From: an uncultured Bacteroides sp.
GTDB taxonomy: Bacteria; Bacteroidota; Bacteroidia; Bacteroidales; Bacteroidaceae
NCBI RefSeq assembly: GCF_959029255.1
Contig: NZ_CAUFUE010000010.1
Location: 83,846-147,845 of the forward strand
DNA length: 64,000 bases
Reading direction: 5' to 3'
The translations under genes and the position numbers were made by a program. Below are positions 1 to 8,597 of this stretch, in pieces. How positions within the stretch are numbered: the stretch's first letter is position 1; every line of letters starts with the position of its first letter. Under the pieces are notes generated by a model that was not told the DNA's origin, did not search any database, and worked only from the letters and a program-made list of their open reading frames with translations.

Positions 1-26
1 CCAATAAGAAAAACAGAAGTTGAAAC

Positions 27-268
27 AAAAAATCCCGTCCTACTTGTCACAAGCGGGGCGGGACAACGACAAAATTAAATAGGCATTTTGTAGCCTCAGT
101 ATATTAAAAATGGGTTAACGAAAAAAATCAATGCGAGTAGAACGAAAAAGCCCCCAGCCTGTTAATATGATACCACTCAGTACTAACATAAACGTGCGCC
201 ACAACGCACAGCCGAGGGCTTTATGCCTTCCGCTGCGTTGTGGCGCGTTTATATCATACATGAGTGGT
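27..268 (-). ncRNA. Structured RNA, chromosomal copy A of a two-copy family
   Basis: No protein is apparent. Read on the minus strand, a Bacteroides -7 box (273-280) is followed by P1 (261-269 pairs with 171-179), a long P2 hairpin (234-251 with 189-208), P3 (181-188 with 160-167) whose loop holds the 3' strand of P1, and a segment GGGGGCTTTTTC (144-155) complementary to the P2 apical loop (217-223). A small hairpin (81-96) and a terminator hairpin with an A/T run (33-63, T-run 27-32) follow. The same order of elements recurs in the prophage at 15883-16115 with different but still complementary P1 and P2 stems. The RNA class is not recognised. It is transcribed away from pdxH, so it is not a pdxH leader. 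Confidence 0.6.
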
Positions 269-272
269 AGTG

Positions 273-280
273 CAAAAGTA
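273..280 (-). promoter_or_regulatory. -7 promoter box for structured RNA copy A
   Basis: The minus strand reads TACTTTTG, matching the Bacteroides consensus TAnnTTTG. It lies just upstream of the P1 strand of the RNA. A clean -33 TTTG is not visible; only a T-rich stretch sits at about the right distance. Confidence 0.45.
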
Positions 281-416
281 ATAATATAAACTTAATTAGT
301 AAAATGAAAACGCTATTTTCTTAGCGTGATAGTAAATAAACTGCTTCTGAAGTATAAAATACATCAAAACCCTATTCCATTTTTCGTTGTTATAGATAAA
401 AGAAACTATATGAAAT

Positions 417-1061
417 ATGGAAACTCAACTATCAGACATACGAAAAGAATATACTCGTGGGAAACTCACGAAAAGTAATATCTCTAATAATCCTTTCGAA
501 CAATTCGCCCATTGGCTGGACGATGCCATACACAGTGGCGAGGATGAACCTACCGCTATGATTATAGCTACTGTCTCGACCGAAGGACATCCTTCCACAC
601 GGACTGTATTGCTGAAAGGGGTAGAAAATGGAAAATTCCTATTCTTCACAAATTATGAAAGCAGAAAAGGACAACAACTGGCTGCCAATCCATACATATC
701 CCTATCTTTTGTTTGGCACAGATTGGAGAGACAAGTACATATTGAAGGCAAAGCAGAAAGATGTACTTCCGAAGAATCGGACGCTTACTTTGCAACCCGT
801 CCTTACAAAAGTAGAATCGGAGCCAGAATTTCCCCACAAAGCCATGTCATCGGTAGCCGGATGGAAATTATGCGTGCATTTGTTTATGAAGCCACAAAGC
901 TAGCGGGACAAACAGTGCAACGTCCCGATAATTGGGGAGGATTCACCGTTACTCCCACCCGCTTCGAGTTTTGGCAAGGACGCGAAAGCAGACTACACGA
1001 CCGCTTTCAATACACGCTTCAAGAGAATGGAAATTGGGAAATCTCGCGGCTAGCACCCTGA
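417..1061 (+). CDS. pdxH: Pyridoxamine 5'-phosphate oxidase
   Basis: Cytoplasmic FMN enzyme that oxidises pyridoxamine or pyridoxine 5'-phosphate to pyridoxal 5'-phosphate, the last step of B6 cofactor salvage and synthesis. The 214-residue length matches the family. Visible motifs are RTVLLKG and FFTNYESRKG near residues 60-85 (FMN binding), an SRIGARIS segment in the middle, and the C-terminal signature WGGFTVTPTRFEFWQG followed by SRLHDR. The ATG at 417 gives the family N-terminus. The gene stands alone, with 100 bases before the next gene. The family assignment is secure. Confidence 0.95.
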   Translation: METQLSDIRKEYTRGKLTKSNISNNPFEQFAHWLDDAIHSGEDEPTAMIIATVSTEGHPSTRTVLLKGVENGKFLFFTNYESRKGQQLAANPYISLSFVWHRLERQVHIEGKAERCTSEESDAYFATRPYKSRIGARISPQSHVIGSRMEIMRAFVYEATKLAGQTVQRPDNWGGFTVTPTRFEFWQGRESRLHDRFQYTLQENGNWEISRLAP

Positions 1062-1160
1062 TTTAACTTTGTAAACTTTATATCCTTTAAATAAAACTTA
1101 AAAAGAAAAACAAAGTCATTATGCCACTGTTAGAGGGTGAAAACTCTAAATAAGATAATT

Positions 1161-2204
1161 ATGAATTACGGAATCAGTATTCTTTTCCGAGCCATACCCC
1201 TACTGATGGCTCTGTTTTGTTTCGGCTACGGAGCTTTCGTGCTCTATATGGGAATGGATCCGGCAAAGTATGTTGCCGGCCCGGTAGTGCTATCCTTAGG
1301 GATGATTTGTATCGCACTGTTCGCTACGGCGGCAACGATTATCCGTCAGATTATCCATACGTACAACCCGGTAGCAAAGTATGCCTTACCTATCATCGGT
1401 TACTTGGCAGCTATTATCGCTTTTATCTATGGTTGGGAGTACATGAGTGAAGCCACCAATGCCAGTCATTTCGTAGCCGGGCACGTGGTATGCGGAGTAG
1501 CCTTCATCACCGCATGCGTGGCGACCACAGCCACCTCTTCTACACGCTTTACCCTCATTCCTGAGAACTCCGAAGCGAACGGACATGAAGTCCCCACTAA
1601 AGCATTTACTTCCGTACAAGGCAATATACTGATTTCTGTTGCCATCATTCTGGCTGCTGTAGCATGGATATGGACTTTCTGGCTTCTTGCAAAAAGTGAT
1701 ACACACAGTGCCTATTATGTAGCGGGACACGTCATGGCCGGAATCGCTTGTATCTGTACCAGCCTGGTAGCATTGGTGGCAACCATTGTACGCCAGATAC
1801 GTAATACATACACACATTCCGAAAGAAAATGGTGGCCTACATTGGTATTAGTCATGGGTACACTCAGCATTGTTTGGGGGCTTTTTATTATGGGCAATCC
1901 CAACATAGCCAAATCCTCTATCGGATTTATCATGATTGGATTGGGACTGGTATGTTATAGCGTTTCCAGTAAAGTCATCCTGCTTGCTGCCATCTGGCGA
2001 AACACATTCAAACTGGCAAACCGTATTCCGTTGATACCGGTATTTACAGCTTTGACCTGTCTGTTTCTTTCCGCCTTTGTTTTTGAGATGGCAACAATAC
2101 ATGATGCTTACTTCGTTCCGGCACGCGTATTAGCCGGTTTGGGAGGTATTTGTTTTACTCTATTCTCAATAGTCAGTATTCTGGAAAGCGGTACTTCTAA
2201 ATAG
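1161..2204 (+). CDS. yhiM: YhiM-like inner membrane protein (DUF2776)
   Basis: A polytopic membrane protein of 347 residues with about ten hydrophobic segments. It closely resembles E. coli YhiM over the whole length, including repeated A-G-H-V patterns (VAGHVVCG, VAGHVMAG) and a conserved C-terminal block with NRIPLIPVFT and LFSIVSILE. An in-frame GTG at 1137 would add eight residues. The ATG at 1161 is preferred because it aligns with the known N-terminus (MNYGISILFRAIPL). YhiM has been linked to acid stress in E. coli; the molecular function is unknown. The 3' end overlaps the convergent pgl gene by 8 bases. Confidence 0.85.
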   Translation: MNYGISILFRAIPLLMALFCFGYGAFVLYMGMDPAKYVAGPVVLSLGMICIALFATAATIIRQIIHTYNPVAKYALPIIGYLAAIIAFIYGWEYMSEATNASHFVAGHVVCGVAFITACVATTATSSTRFTLIPENSEANGHEVPTKAFTSVQGNILISVAIILAAVAWIWTFWLLAKSDTHSAYYVAGHVMAGIACICTSLVALVATIVRQIRNTYTHSERKWWPTLVLVMGTLSIVWGLFIMGNPNIAKSSIGFIMIGLGLVCYSVSSKVILLAAIWRNTFKLANRIPLIPVFTALTCLFLSAFVFEMATIHDAYFVPARVLAGLGGICFTLFSIVSILESGTSK

Positions 2205-2916
2205 TATCCGCTTCCTCTCCGGCTGCCTGGGCATCGATAAAGACATCAACGTCCAAAGCATGATGTGCTACAAAGGCGGCCGGACCGGTATCACCCGAAC
2301 TCAATATATCACGGACCACATCTACCTTATTCTTTCCGGTCATGAGAAAAACAATCTTCTTAGCGCTGAATATCAAACATCCCGTCATAGCAATGCGTTT
2401 TTGCCCGTTATAGGGATTGACGCTAACCTCATAAGGACGAAAAGAAGAAAGAAGATATTCTTGTCCCGGAAAGATAGAAGATGTATGCCCGTCATCGCCT
2501 GCACCGAGCAATACCACATCGAAAACCGGAAAACCACGCCGCAAAGGCAATGTTCGGTATACTTGTTCTGAATAACGTTTAGCTTCTTCTTCGGGAGAGC
2601 GGAATGCATAGATAGGGAAAACAAATTCATCCGGTATCCTGACTTCATTCAAAAGCAACCGGCTCATTGTACCATAGTTACTTTCGGAGTCTTCGAAAGG
2701 AACGCATCGTTCATCTACCCAATAGATACGCATCCGTTCCCATGGAGTTTGTTTTTTATACTCATTCGCCCATATATCAAACATAATTGAAGGAGTAGTT
2801 CCTCCGCTGAAAGCAAAATAAAAAATGCGTTTCGGCTCTTGTTCCATCATACCAATGAGATAGTTGATGAGCGCATGCGCCGTTTCTGTCGCAGTAGTAT
2901 AAATATAACTTTTCAT
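2197..2916 (-). CDS. pgl: 6-phosphogluconolactonase
   Basis: Hydrolyses 6-phosphogluconolactone to 6-phosphogluconate, step two of the oxidative pentose phosphate pathway. It is a DevB/SOL-type lactonase of 239 residues. An FSGGTTPSIMFD motif is near residue 36, WVDERCVPFEDSESNYG lies mid-protein, and the catalytic-region signature GAGDDGHTSSIFPG is near residue 140. It is the last gene of a leftward operon; its ATG overlaps the zwf stop by four bases (ATGA), implying translational coupling. Confidence 0.94.
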   Translation of the reverse strand: MKSYIYTTATETAHALINYLIGMMEQEPKRIFYFAFSGGTTPSIMFDIWANEYKKQTPWERMRIYWVDERCVPFEDSESNYGTMSRLLLNEVRIPDEFVFPIYAFRSPEEEAKRYSEQVYRTLPLRRGFPVFDVVLLGAGDDGHTSSIFPGQEYLLSSFRPYEVSVNPYNGQKRIAMTGCLIFSAKKIVFLMTGKNKVDVVRDILSSGDTGPAAFVAHHALDVDVFIDAQAAGEEADTI

Positions 2917-4409
2917 AACTCGCAGTATTCGTCCGTATTTGTAAGATTCTTACACGGATTGGTCCATTCGGCACCATGTTCGTGCATCATTGCTTCACTC
3001 TCCAAAGGCCCCCAGGTACCCACCGGATAACCATAGAGCGGAACCTCAGGATGCTTCTCCCAATAATTTAAGACAGGGTCGAAAAATCGCCAGGAAGCTT
3101 CAACGGCATCGCTACGAGTAAATAGCGTCTGGTCACCCTGTATACAGTCTTCTATCAACCGGGCATAAGCATCACCGGTAGGCAGACCGCCTAATTCGGA
3201 ATAACTGAAGTCCATCATGACCTGTTTCACGTCAAATCCGGGACCGGGAACTTTCATTCCGAATTTTAAGACAATACCTTCATTGGGTTGCAATCGCAAG
3301 ATGAGTTTGTTGGCACGAGGGCAATGGCCTCCTTCACAATGAAACATCTGATGCGGTGTCTCACGGAAGTGTATCACAATCTCCGTCACCTTTGTAGGCA
3401 TTTGTTTTCCGGTACGAATGTAAAAAGGAACGCCACTCCAACGCCAGTTGTTAATACCGATTTTCATGGCTATATAAGTTTCGGTACGGGAGTCTGGCGA
3501 TACATTCTTTTCTTCCCGATAACCTTTTTTCGTTCCGGAAACTGTGTACTGTCCGCGAACAATATGTTCGTTCAAATCTTCCTCCGTCAAAGGTGCAAGG
3601 GATTCATAGACCTTCACCACTTCGTTGCGGAAATTATCTGCATTGAAAATAGCGGGAGGTTCCATGGCAGTCAACGCTACGAGCTGTATAAGATGGTTCT
3701 GCACCATATCGCGCAAGGCGCCTGCACCTTCATAAAATCCGCCACGCTGCTCTATCCCCAAATTCTCTACGGCAGTAATTTCAACATAGTCCACATAATT
3801 ACGATTCCACAATGGTTCAAAAATACCATTGGCAAAACGGAAAGCCAGAATATTCTGGGCAGTCTCTTTACCCAGGAAATGATCGATACGGTAAATCTGA
3901 TGTTCTTCAAACACTGAAGAATATATGCGGTTCAAGATACGAGCCGATTCTAAATCATATCCAAAAGGTTTTTCAACAATGATACGTGAATGAGGACGAT
4001 TCAGATGTGCCATCTTCAAATGAAGTGGAATAACACCATAGAGTGAAGGCGGAGTGGCCAAATAGAACAGAAGGTTGTCCGGTTCCTTTTCACCTGTCAA
4101 TTCCTGCAAACGGTCATTCAAACGAGCATATTCCTCTACATCAGCAGGATTCATTGTCAGATAGTTCAGATGCTTGCAGAAATCCGTCATCTTCTCCGTA
4201 ACCTGTTCTTTCGGAGCAATAAACTGTTCCAGCTCTTTCAATATATACGCACGGTAATTATCATCTTCATATTCTGTACGACCAATGCCTAGAATGGCAA
4301 AATCATCCGGTAGACGTCCATCTTTATATAAAGTATATAATGCGGGCATCAGTTTGCGTTTCGTCAAATCGCCCGAAGCGCCAAAAATAATCATTACGAA
4401 TTTATCCAT
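2913..4409 (-). CDS. zwf: Glucose-6-phosphate 1-dehydrogenase
   Basis: Oxidises glucose 6-phosphate to 6-phosphogluconolactone with NAD(P). The 498 residues have an N-terminal nucleotide-binding loop FGASGDLTKRKLMPALY near residue 10 and the G6PDH active-site signature RIDHFLGKETAQN near residue 175. The length is typical. It lies 12 bases downstream of gnd and overlaps pgl by four bases, so the three genes form one operon supplying NADPH and pentose phosphates. Confidence 0.96.
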   Translation of the reverse strand: MDKFVMIIFGASGDLTKRKLMPALYTLYKDGRLPDDFAILGIGRTEYEDDNYRAYILKELEQFIAPKEQVTEKMTDFCKHLNYLTMNPADVEEYARLNDRLQELTGEKEPDNLLFYLATPPSLYGVIPLHLKMAHLNRPHSRIIVEKPFGYDLESARILNRIYSSVFEEHQIYRIDHFLGKETAQNILAFRFANGIFEPLWNRNYVDYVEITAVENLGIEQRGGFYEGAGALRDMVQNHLIQLVALTAMEPPAIFNADNFRNEVVKVYESLAPLTEEDLNEHIVRGQYTVSGTKKGYREEKNVSPDSRTETYIAMKIGINNWRWSGVPFYIRTGKQMPTKVTEIVIHFRETPHQMFHCEGGHCPRANKLILRLQPNEGIVLKFGMKVPGPGFDVKQVMMDFSYSELGGLPTGDAYARLIEDCIQGDQTLFTRSDAVEASWRFFDPVLNYWEKHPEVPLYGYPVGTWGPLESEAMMHEHGAEWTNPCKNLTNTDEYCEL

Positions 4410-4421
4410 AGCAGTCCTCCC

Positions 4422-5897
4422 CTACACATTGTAAGTTCCTGATTTTGTATTACCTCCATGACCGGTCCAATTCTCATGGAAGAATTGTCCGCGAAGTTCA
4501 TCTATACGCTCAAAAGTATGCGCGCCGAAATAATCGCGTTGCGCCTGAATCATATTTGCAGGTAACTTAGCCGATACCAACGAATAGAAATAATTCAATG
4601 CCGATGAAAATGCAGGTACCGGAAGCTCTTCTTTCACAGCCTGCGCCACCAAATGTTTCCATCCGGAAAGCAACTGCTTGATTTCTTCTTTAAAGTAGGG
4701 TGCCAGCAGAAGGTGTTGAGGCTTATCTTTTGCCTCAAAAGCAGCTGCAATATCATTCAGGAAGATACTGCGAATGATGCAACCTCCACGCCACATACGC
4801 GCAATAGAAGCCAAATCCAGTTTCCATCCGAAAGCATCGGATGCACGTTGCAATACAGCAAATCCCTGTGCGTATGATACTAATTTAGAAGCGTACAATG
4901 CAGCATATATATCTTTCACCATTTCGGGCTTATTATAAACTACTTCCGTACGCTGGCAAACAAATTGCTTGGAAGCCGCTTCGCGTAAACTCTTCTGAGC
5001 AGACAAGCTGCGCTCGAAAACCGCAGTAGCAATAAGTCCAAGCGGCATGCCCAGTTCCATGGCATTAATTACCGACCATTTCCCCGTACCTTTCTGTCCT
5101 GCTGAATCCAGAATTTTATCTATCAGATAACCGCCCGTCTTGTCTTTATGCTTCAAAATATTGGCGGTAATCTCTATCAGATAGCTACGCAACTTACCTT
5201 CATTCCAGTGAGAGAACACTTCAGACATTTCCTCATTGGTCAGCTTCAACAAGTTTTTCATCACCCAGTAGGCTTCGGAAATAAGTTGCATATCACCATA
5301 CTCTATTCCGTTATGTATCATCTTGACAAAATGTCCCGACCCTGCCGGGCCAATCCATTGGCAACATGGCGTACCATCTGATGCTTTGGCGGCAATGCTT
5401 TGCAAAATAGGCTTTACCTCTTCCCACGCGCTCTCGGAACCTCCGGGCATAATGGAAGCACCATTGAGTGCACCTTCTTCCCCACCCGATACTCCGGCGC
5501 CCACAAAACGAAAACCTTTCTTTTCGGCTAGCGCAACACGTCGGTTGGTATCTTCGTAGTTCGAGTTACCACCGTCAATCAATATATCTCCTGGTGACAA
5601 ATACGGGAAAAGTTGTTCCATCAGTTCATCTACCGCACTACCGGCGCGAACCATCATCATTATTTTGCGCGGAGTAGCAATAGACGCTACGAAATCCGCT
5701 ATATCCGTAAAGCCTTCGATACTTTTTCCTTTGGCACGTCCGTTAATGAAACGTTCTACCACTCCTTCTTCTATCCCCGGGACGGTACGGTTATAAACTG
5801 ATACCATCCAACCTTTATCCGCCATGTTCAAGGCAAGATTTTCGCCCATTACGGCAAGACCGATAAGTCCAATGTCTGTTTTACTTAATTTCTCCAT
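4422..5897 (-). CDS. gnd: 6-phosphogluconate dehydrogenase, decarboxylating
   Basis: Converts 6-phosphogluconate to ribulose 5-phosphate and CO2 while reducing NADP. It has an N-terminal Rossmann motif GLAVMGENLALNMADKG, the substrate-binding loop GVSGGEEGALNG, and the C-terminal helical block with GTGKWSVINAMELGMP. The open frame runs up to 5945, but the ATG at 5897 (MEKLSKTDIGLIG) puts the Rossmann fold at the usual distance and gives 491 residues. It is the first gene of gnd-zwf-pgl. Confidence 0.95.
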   Translation of the reverse strand: MEKLSKTDIGLIGLAVMGENLALNMADKGWMVSVYNRTVPGIEEGVVERFINGRAKGKSIEGFTDIADFVASIATPRKIMMMVRAGSAVDELMEQLFPYLSPGDILIDGGNSNYEDTNRRVALAEKKGFRFVGAGVSGGEEGALNGASIMPGGSESAWEEVKPILQSIAAKASDGTPCCQWIGPAGSGHFVKMIHNGIEYGDMQLISEAYWVMKNLLKLTNEEMSEVFSHWNEGKLRSYLIEITANILKHKDKTGGYLIDKILDSAGQKGTGKWSVINAMELGMPLGLIATAVFERSLSAQKSLREAASKQFVCQRTEVVYNKPEMVKDIYAALYASKLVSYAQGFAVLQRASDAFGWKLDLASIARMWRGGCIIRSIFLNDIAAAFEAKDKPQHLLLAPYFKEEIKQLLSGWKHLVAQAVKEELPVPAFSSALNYFYSLVSAKLPANMIQAQRDYFGAHTFERIDELRGQFFHENWTGHGGNTKSGTYNV

Positions 5898-5983
5898 ATA
5901 CTTGTAAATTTTGTCTCTATAGTTGAAACAAAAAGCTAGTATCATTTGTTCGTATCGTTTATGAAATAAGATACATATTTTCT

Positions 5984-5991
5984 CAAATATA
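5984..5991 (-). promoter_or_regulatory. Candidate -7 box upstream of gnd
   Basis: The minus strand reads TATATTTG, matching TAnnTTTG, about 87 bases before the gnd start. No well-spaced -33 TTTG is seen, so this is a candidate only. Confidence 0.35.
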
Positions 5992-6049
5992 AGTTCTTTA
6001 CAAAAACATCTATAGTTGCCTACTATGATGTTTAAAGTTCATCCCATCT

Positions 6050-6096
6050 AAAAAAAGCGCGAAGCCGATTCATATCACATGAACCGGCTCCGCTTT
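6050..6096 (-). terminator. Intrinsic terminator of the nuclease gene
   Basis: On the minus strand a long, slightly imperfect stem (AAAGCGGAGCC with GGCTTCGCGCTTT, extended by TTCAT and ATGAA) is followed by seven T. It lies 37 bases beyond the stop of the gene at 6133. Confidence 0.8.
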
Positions 6097-6132
6097 CATT
6101 AATTTGGTATTATGTTAAAAAGGACTGTTCTC

Positions 6133-7050
6133 TTACCAAGCCCAGTCGTTTTCGTTATAGGCGCTTTCCACTTCCTCCTCTATCACATCCGGTAGATTAC
6201 AGAAGAAGTCAAGCCCTGTTTTTTCTTCAAGTTCGTCAATTTTGACAGTGTATTTCTTCATAACACTTGAAGGTGCAAACTTATCATATTCATACCCATA
6301 ATCATCACGATGCTCTATCCAAAAACCAATAGCATGATACTCACCATTCTTTTCGCTTAAAATTGCCATATAGTAAAACTTAGGACAAGCAAGCCCTTTC
6401 TTTGTGACCCCATTTGCATCGGTCCATTGTTTTCCTTTACTATCTTCATAGTTAATCAATAATTGATCTAATGTCCCGCCCTTTGTCACATAAAGCTTAT
6501 CATACTTATTGGAACGTGCCCATTTCTGCACCAATGCTTCAAATGAAGCCCAAAAACCACTATTAAAAGAATTTATTTGCGGACTCATATTACTATAGTA
6601 AAATGTTTGCTCGTTAGCTTCTTTTGAAAACACCCGATCATACGAAGCACACAAATGCCCCTTATCAAAACCATCATTCTTATGATTTTCTTCCGTAGTC
6701 TGCATATCTGTTGGCAATTCAGGATCTATATTCCAAGCATCCGTACGCTTTACATTGTTCTGACTAGTAATATTATTAAATGTAAAAGCCACCCATGCAG
6801 CATGCTTTTTCTCGATATTCCATTCAAAAGCATAATTCAGCAATAACTGATTATTATTCAGAACTGTATGCTCTATATAATAATTATTGGAATTCAAATG
6901 TGGTATCGCAAAATTAGAAACATACTTTCTACCAACATCTTGGCTTTCAATATTAGCATTTTCATTAGCATAAACATTTTGCTCTACTGGTAAATTGGAA
7001 GCACATCCCCAAAAGATTACACAAAGAAACAATAATGATAGTTTTTTCAT
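6133..7050 (-). CDS. Secreted DNA/RNA non-specific endonuclease lipoprotein
   Basis: Metal-dependent nuclease of the NUC1 (Serratia nuclease) family. The N-terminus is a lipoprotein signal ending WGC with the cysteine at residue 16, so it is probably exposed outside the inner membrane. The catalytic motif is FDKGHLCAS with His near 132, followed by an Asn-rich stretch NMSPQINSFNSGFW holding the metal-binding Asn. Start: the ATG at 7050 (MKKLSLLF) is preferred to an upstream TTG at 7056. It follows a TonB receptor and a surface lipoprotein in the same orientation, suggesting joint work on extracellular nucleic acid; that is inference. Confidence 0.88.
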   Translation of the reverse strand: MKKLSLLFLCVIFWGCASNLPVEQNVYANENANIESQDVGRKYVSNFAIPHLNSNNYYIEHTVLNNNQLLLNYAFEWNIEKKHAAWVAFTFNNITSQNNVKRTDAWNIDPELPTDMQTTEENHKNDGFDKGHLCASYDRVFSKEANEQTFYYSNMSPQINSFNSGFWASFEALVQKWARSNKYDKLYVTKGGTLDQLLINYEDSKGKQWTDANGVTKKGLACPKFYYMAILSEKNGEYHAIGFWIEHRDDYGYEYDKFAPSSVMKKYTVKIDELEEKTGLDFFCNLPDVIEEEVESAYNENDWAW

Positions 7051-7127
7051 TGACAATTTTATTGGAACAAAGAGTGCCTTTTATGGCAATAGACACTCTT
7101 TGTCACTATTTGAAAGAATGAATATCG

Positions 7128-8573
7128 TTACTTAGAAATACCTACATATACATTATCTATCTGATAGGTTGTAGAGCATAAATTATCACCCTTTGTACCA
7201 TTTCCCAAATATTTAAAGCCAATATATACCACCTTACCAGTATAAGCAGACAAATCAACAGTATGAGTTGTCCAATTAGTATCATAACCACCTACTGAAG
7301 ACTTATCAATGGTAAGAGTAGAAGTCAAATCATTCCACGTAGCAGTATTAATACTTCCCGGTTCTCCATTGAAGTCCTCTGAAATCATCAAACTTAAAGC
7401 ATCACCATTATAGTAACCTAACTTCATATCAAATTTCAAAACCATATCTTGCTGCAAGTTCATGACCGGAGTTACCAACCACGTTTCCAGTACTCCCTCA
7501 TGTTTATTAGCTGACAAATTTGTATACAAATTATTACTATATGAACGGTATTCCCAATTATATGTACCTTGAACTATTGCATTCAGCCATCCTGCAACTA
7601 CTACTTTATCATAGGCCTTTCCTGATTCAAAGTTTTCATCCAGTACTACATCTGCAATTTCACTTGGCAAAGTTACAGTCCACTTACTTTCGTTGTTGTC
7701 AACAGTAGCCCGTGCTTCTTTTACGATAACTGAACTCTCTGTATGACTTTCCTCACGGCTTACAATAATATTGTCAAGTTGTAAAGTTGTACTTATTTTA
7801 GCACTACCTGTATACTTAAATGCTAGATATATACTTTGACCTGCATATTCCGACAAATCAAAAATTCCTGCTTTATCCAAAGTACCATATTTATTAGTTG
7901 GTTCTTGCGGAATTTTAAATTTATCTGTAACATCTATCCAGCTTGCCTTATTCAAATTCTTAGCAGTAGCTGCTCCTGCATAATCTGTAGATATAAGTAC
8001 AGAAAGTACATCTCCTTTATAATAACCGACAGTTACATCAAAACTTAGCATATCACCTTTAGAAATCAATATTTTCGGAGAAACAAACCAGCATTTTGTA
8101 TCAGTACCTGTATTACCACATTGCATATATACATTACCGTTATATGCCTTATCTACCCAGAAACTTTTATTTTCATCTCCTTCTTCTAGGAAATTAACCC
8201 ATCCAGGAACTTGAGTCGGAGCAGCATCTATGACACTTCTTTCAAAATCTACATTCAAAGTACTTATTTCAGACAAAATAGTTTCTTTCTTTTGAATATT
8301 ATATTTAATAGTCGCTTCCGAACCTTTTTCTACTGAATAATATTTATCATTCAGCCATTCCTCAATCTTTATTTTGGCTACCGCATTAGGATCATCGGCA
8401 TTATCCTCGCCCATATTGAAAGCATTGTTACCTGTATAACTGCCATCAAAAGTAAGCTGAAGCTTAGCTAAATTACCAGGTGTATATTCTTCCAATCCTT
8501 CGAAATAAGGTTGATGATTACATGATGTAAACATAAACATCAATCCTGCCATTAATAATATATTTCTTTTCAT
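7128..8573 (-). CDS. Choice-of-anchor J domain lipoprotein
   Basis: Predicted surface lipoprotein of 481 residues (signal MKRNILLMAGLMFMFTSC). It has two similar beta-rich halves, roughly residues 105-275 and 310-480. Each carries the pattern W..F or W..Y followed by CWFVSPKI or ETWLVTPVM, then a second strand block ending in IDNVYV or LDNIIVS, as in choice-of-anchor J (cleaved adhesin-like) domains. It sits 24 bases downstream of the TonB receptor, where a SusD protein would be in a glycan locus, so it may be the receptor's partner. The ligand is unknown. Confidence 0.75.
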   Translation of the reverse strand: MKRNILLMAGLMFMFTSCNHQPYFEGLEEYTPGNLAKLQLTFDGSYTGNNAFNMGEDNADDPNAVAKIKIEEWLNDKYYSVEKGSEATIKYNIQKKETILSEISTLNVDFERSVIDAAPTQVPGWVNFLEEGDENKSFWVDKAYNGNVYMQCGNTGTDTKCWFVSPKILISKGDMLSFDVTVGYYKGDVLSVLISTDYAGAATAKNLNKASWIDVTDKFKIPQEPTNKYGTLDKAGIFDLSEYAGQSIYLAFKYTGSAKISTTLQLDNIIVSREESHTESSVIVKEARATVDNNESKWTVTLPSEIADVVLDENFESGKAYDKVVVAGWLNAIVQGTYNWEYRSYSNNLYTNLSANKHEGVLETWLVTPVMNLQQDMVLKFDMKLGYYNGDALSLMISEDFNGEPGSINTATWNDLTSTLTIDKSSVGGYDTNWTTHTVDLSAYTGKVVYIGFKYLGNGTKGDNLCSTTYQIDNVYVGISK

Positions 8574-8597
8574 ATTCTATTCTTTATTTGTCATCAA

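Noticed and set aside
144..416. Structured element as a riboswitch-type leader for pdxH
   Set aside because: The promoter and terminator signals, and the match with the phage copy, all place the RNA on the opposite strand running away from pdxH.
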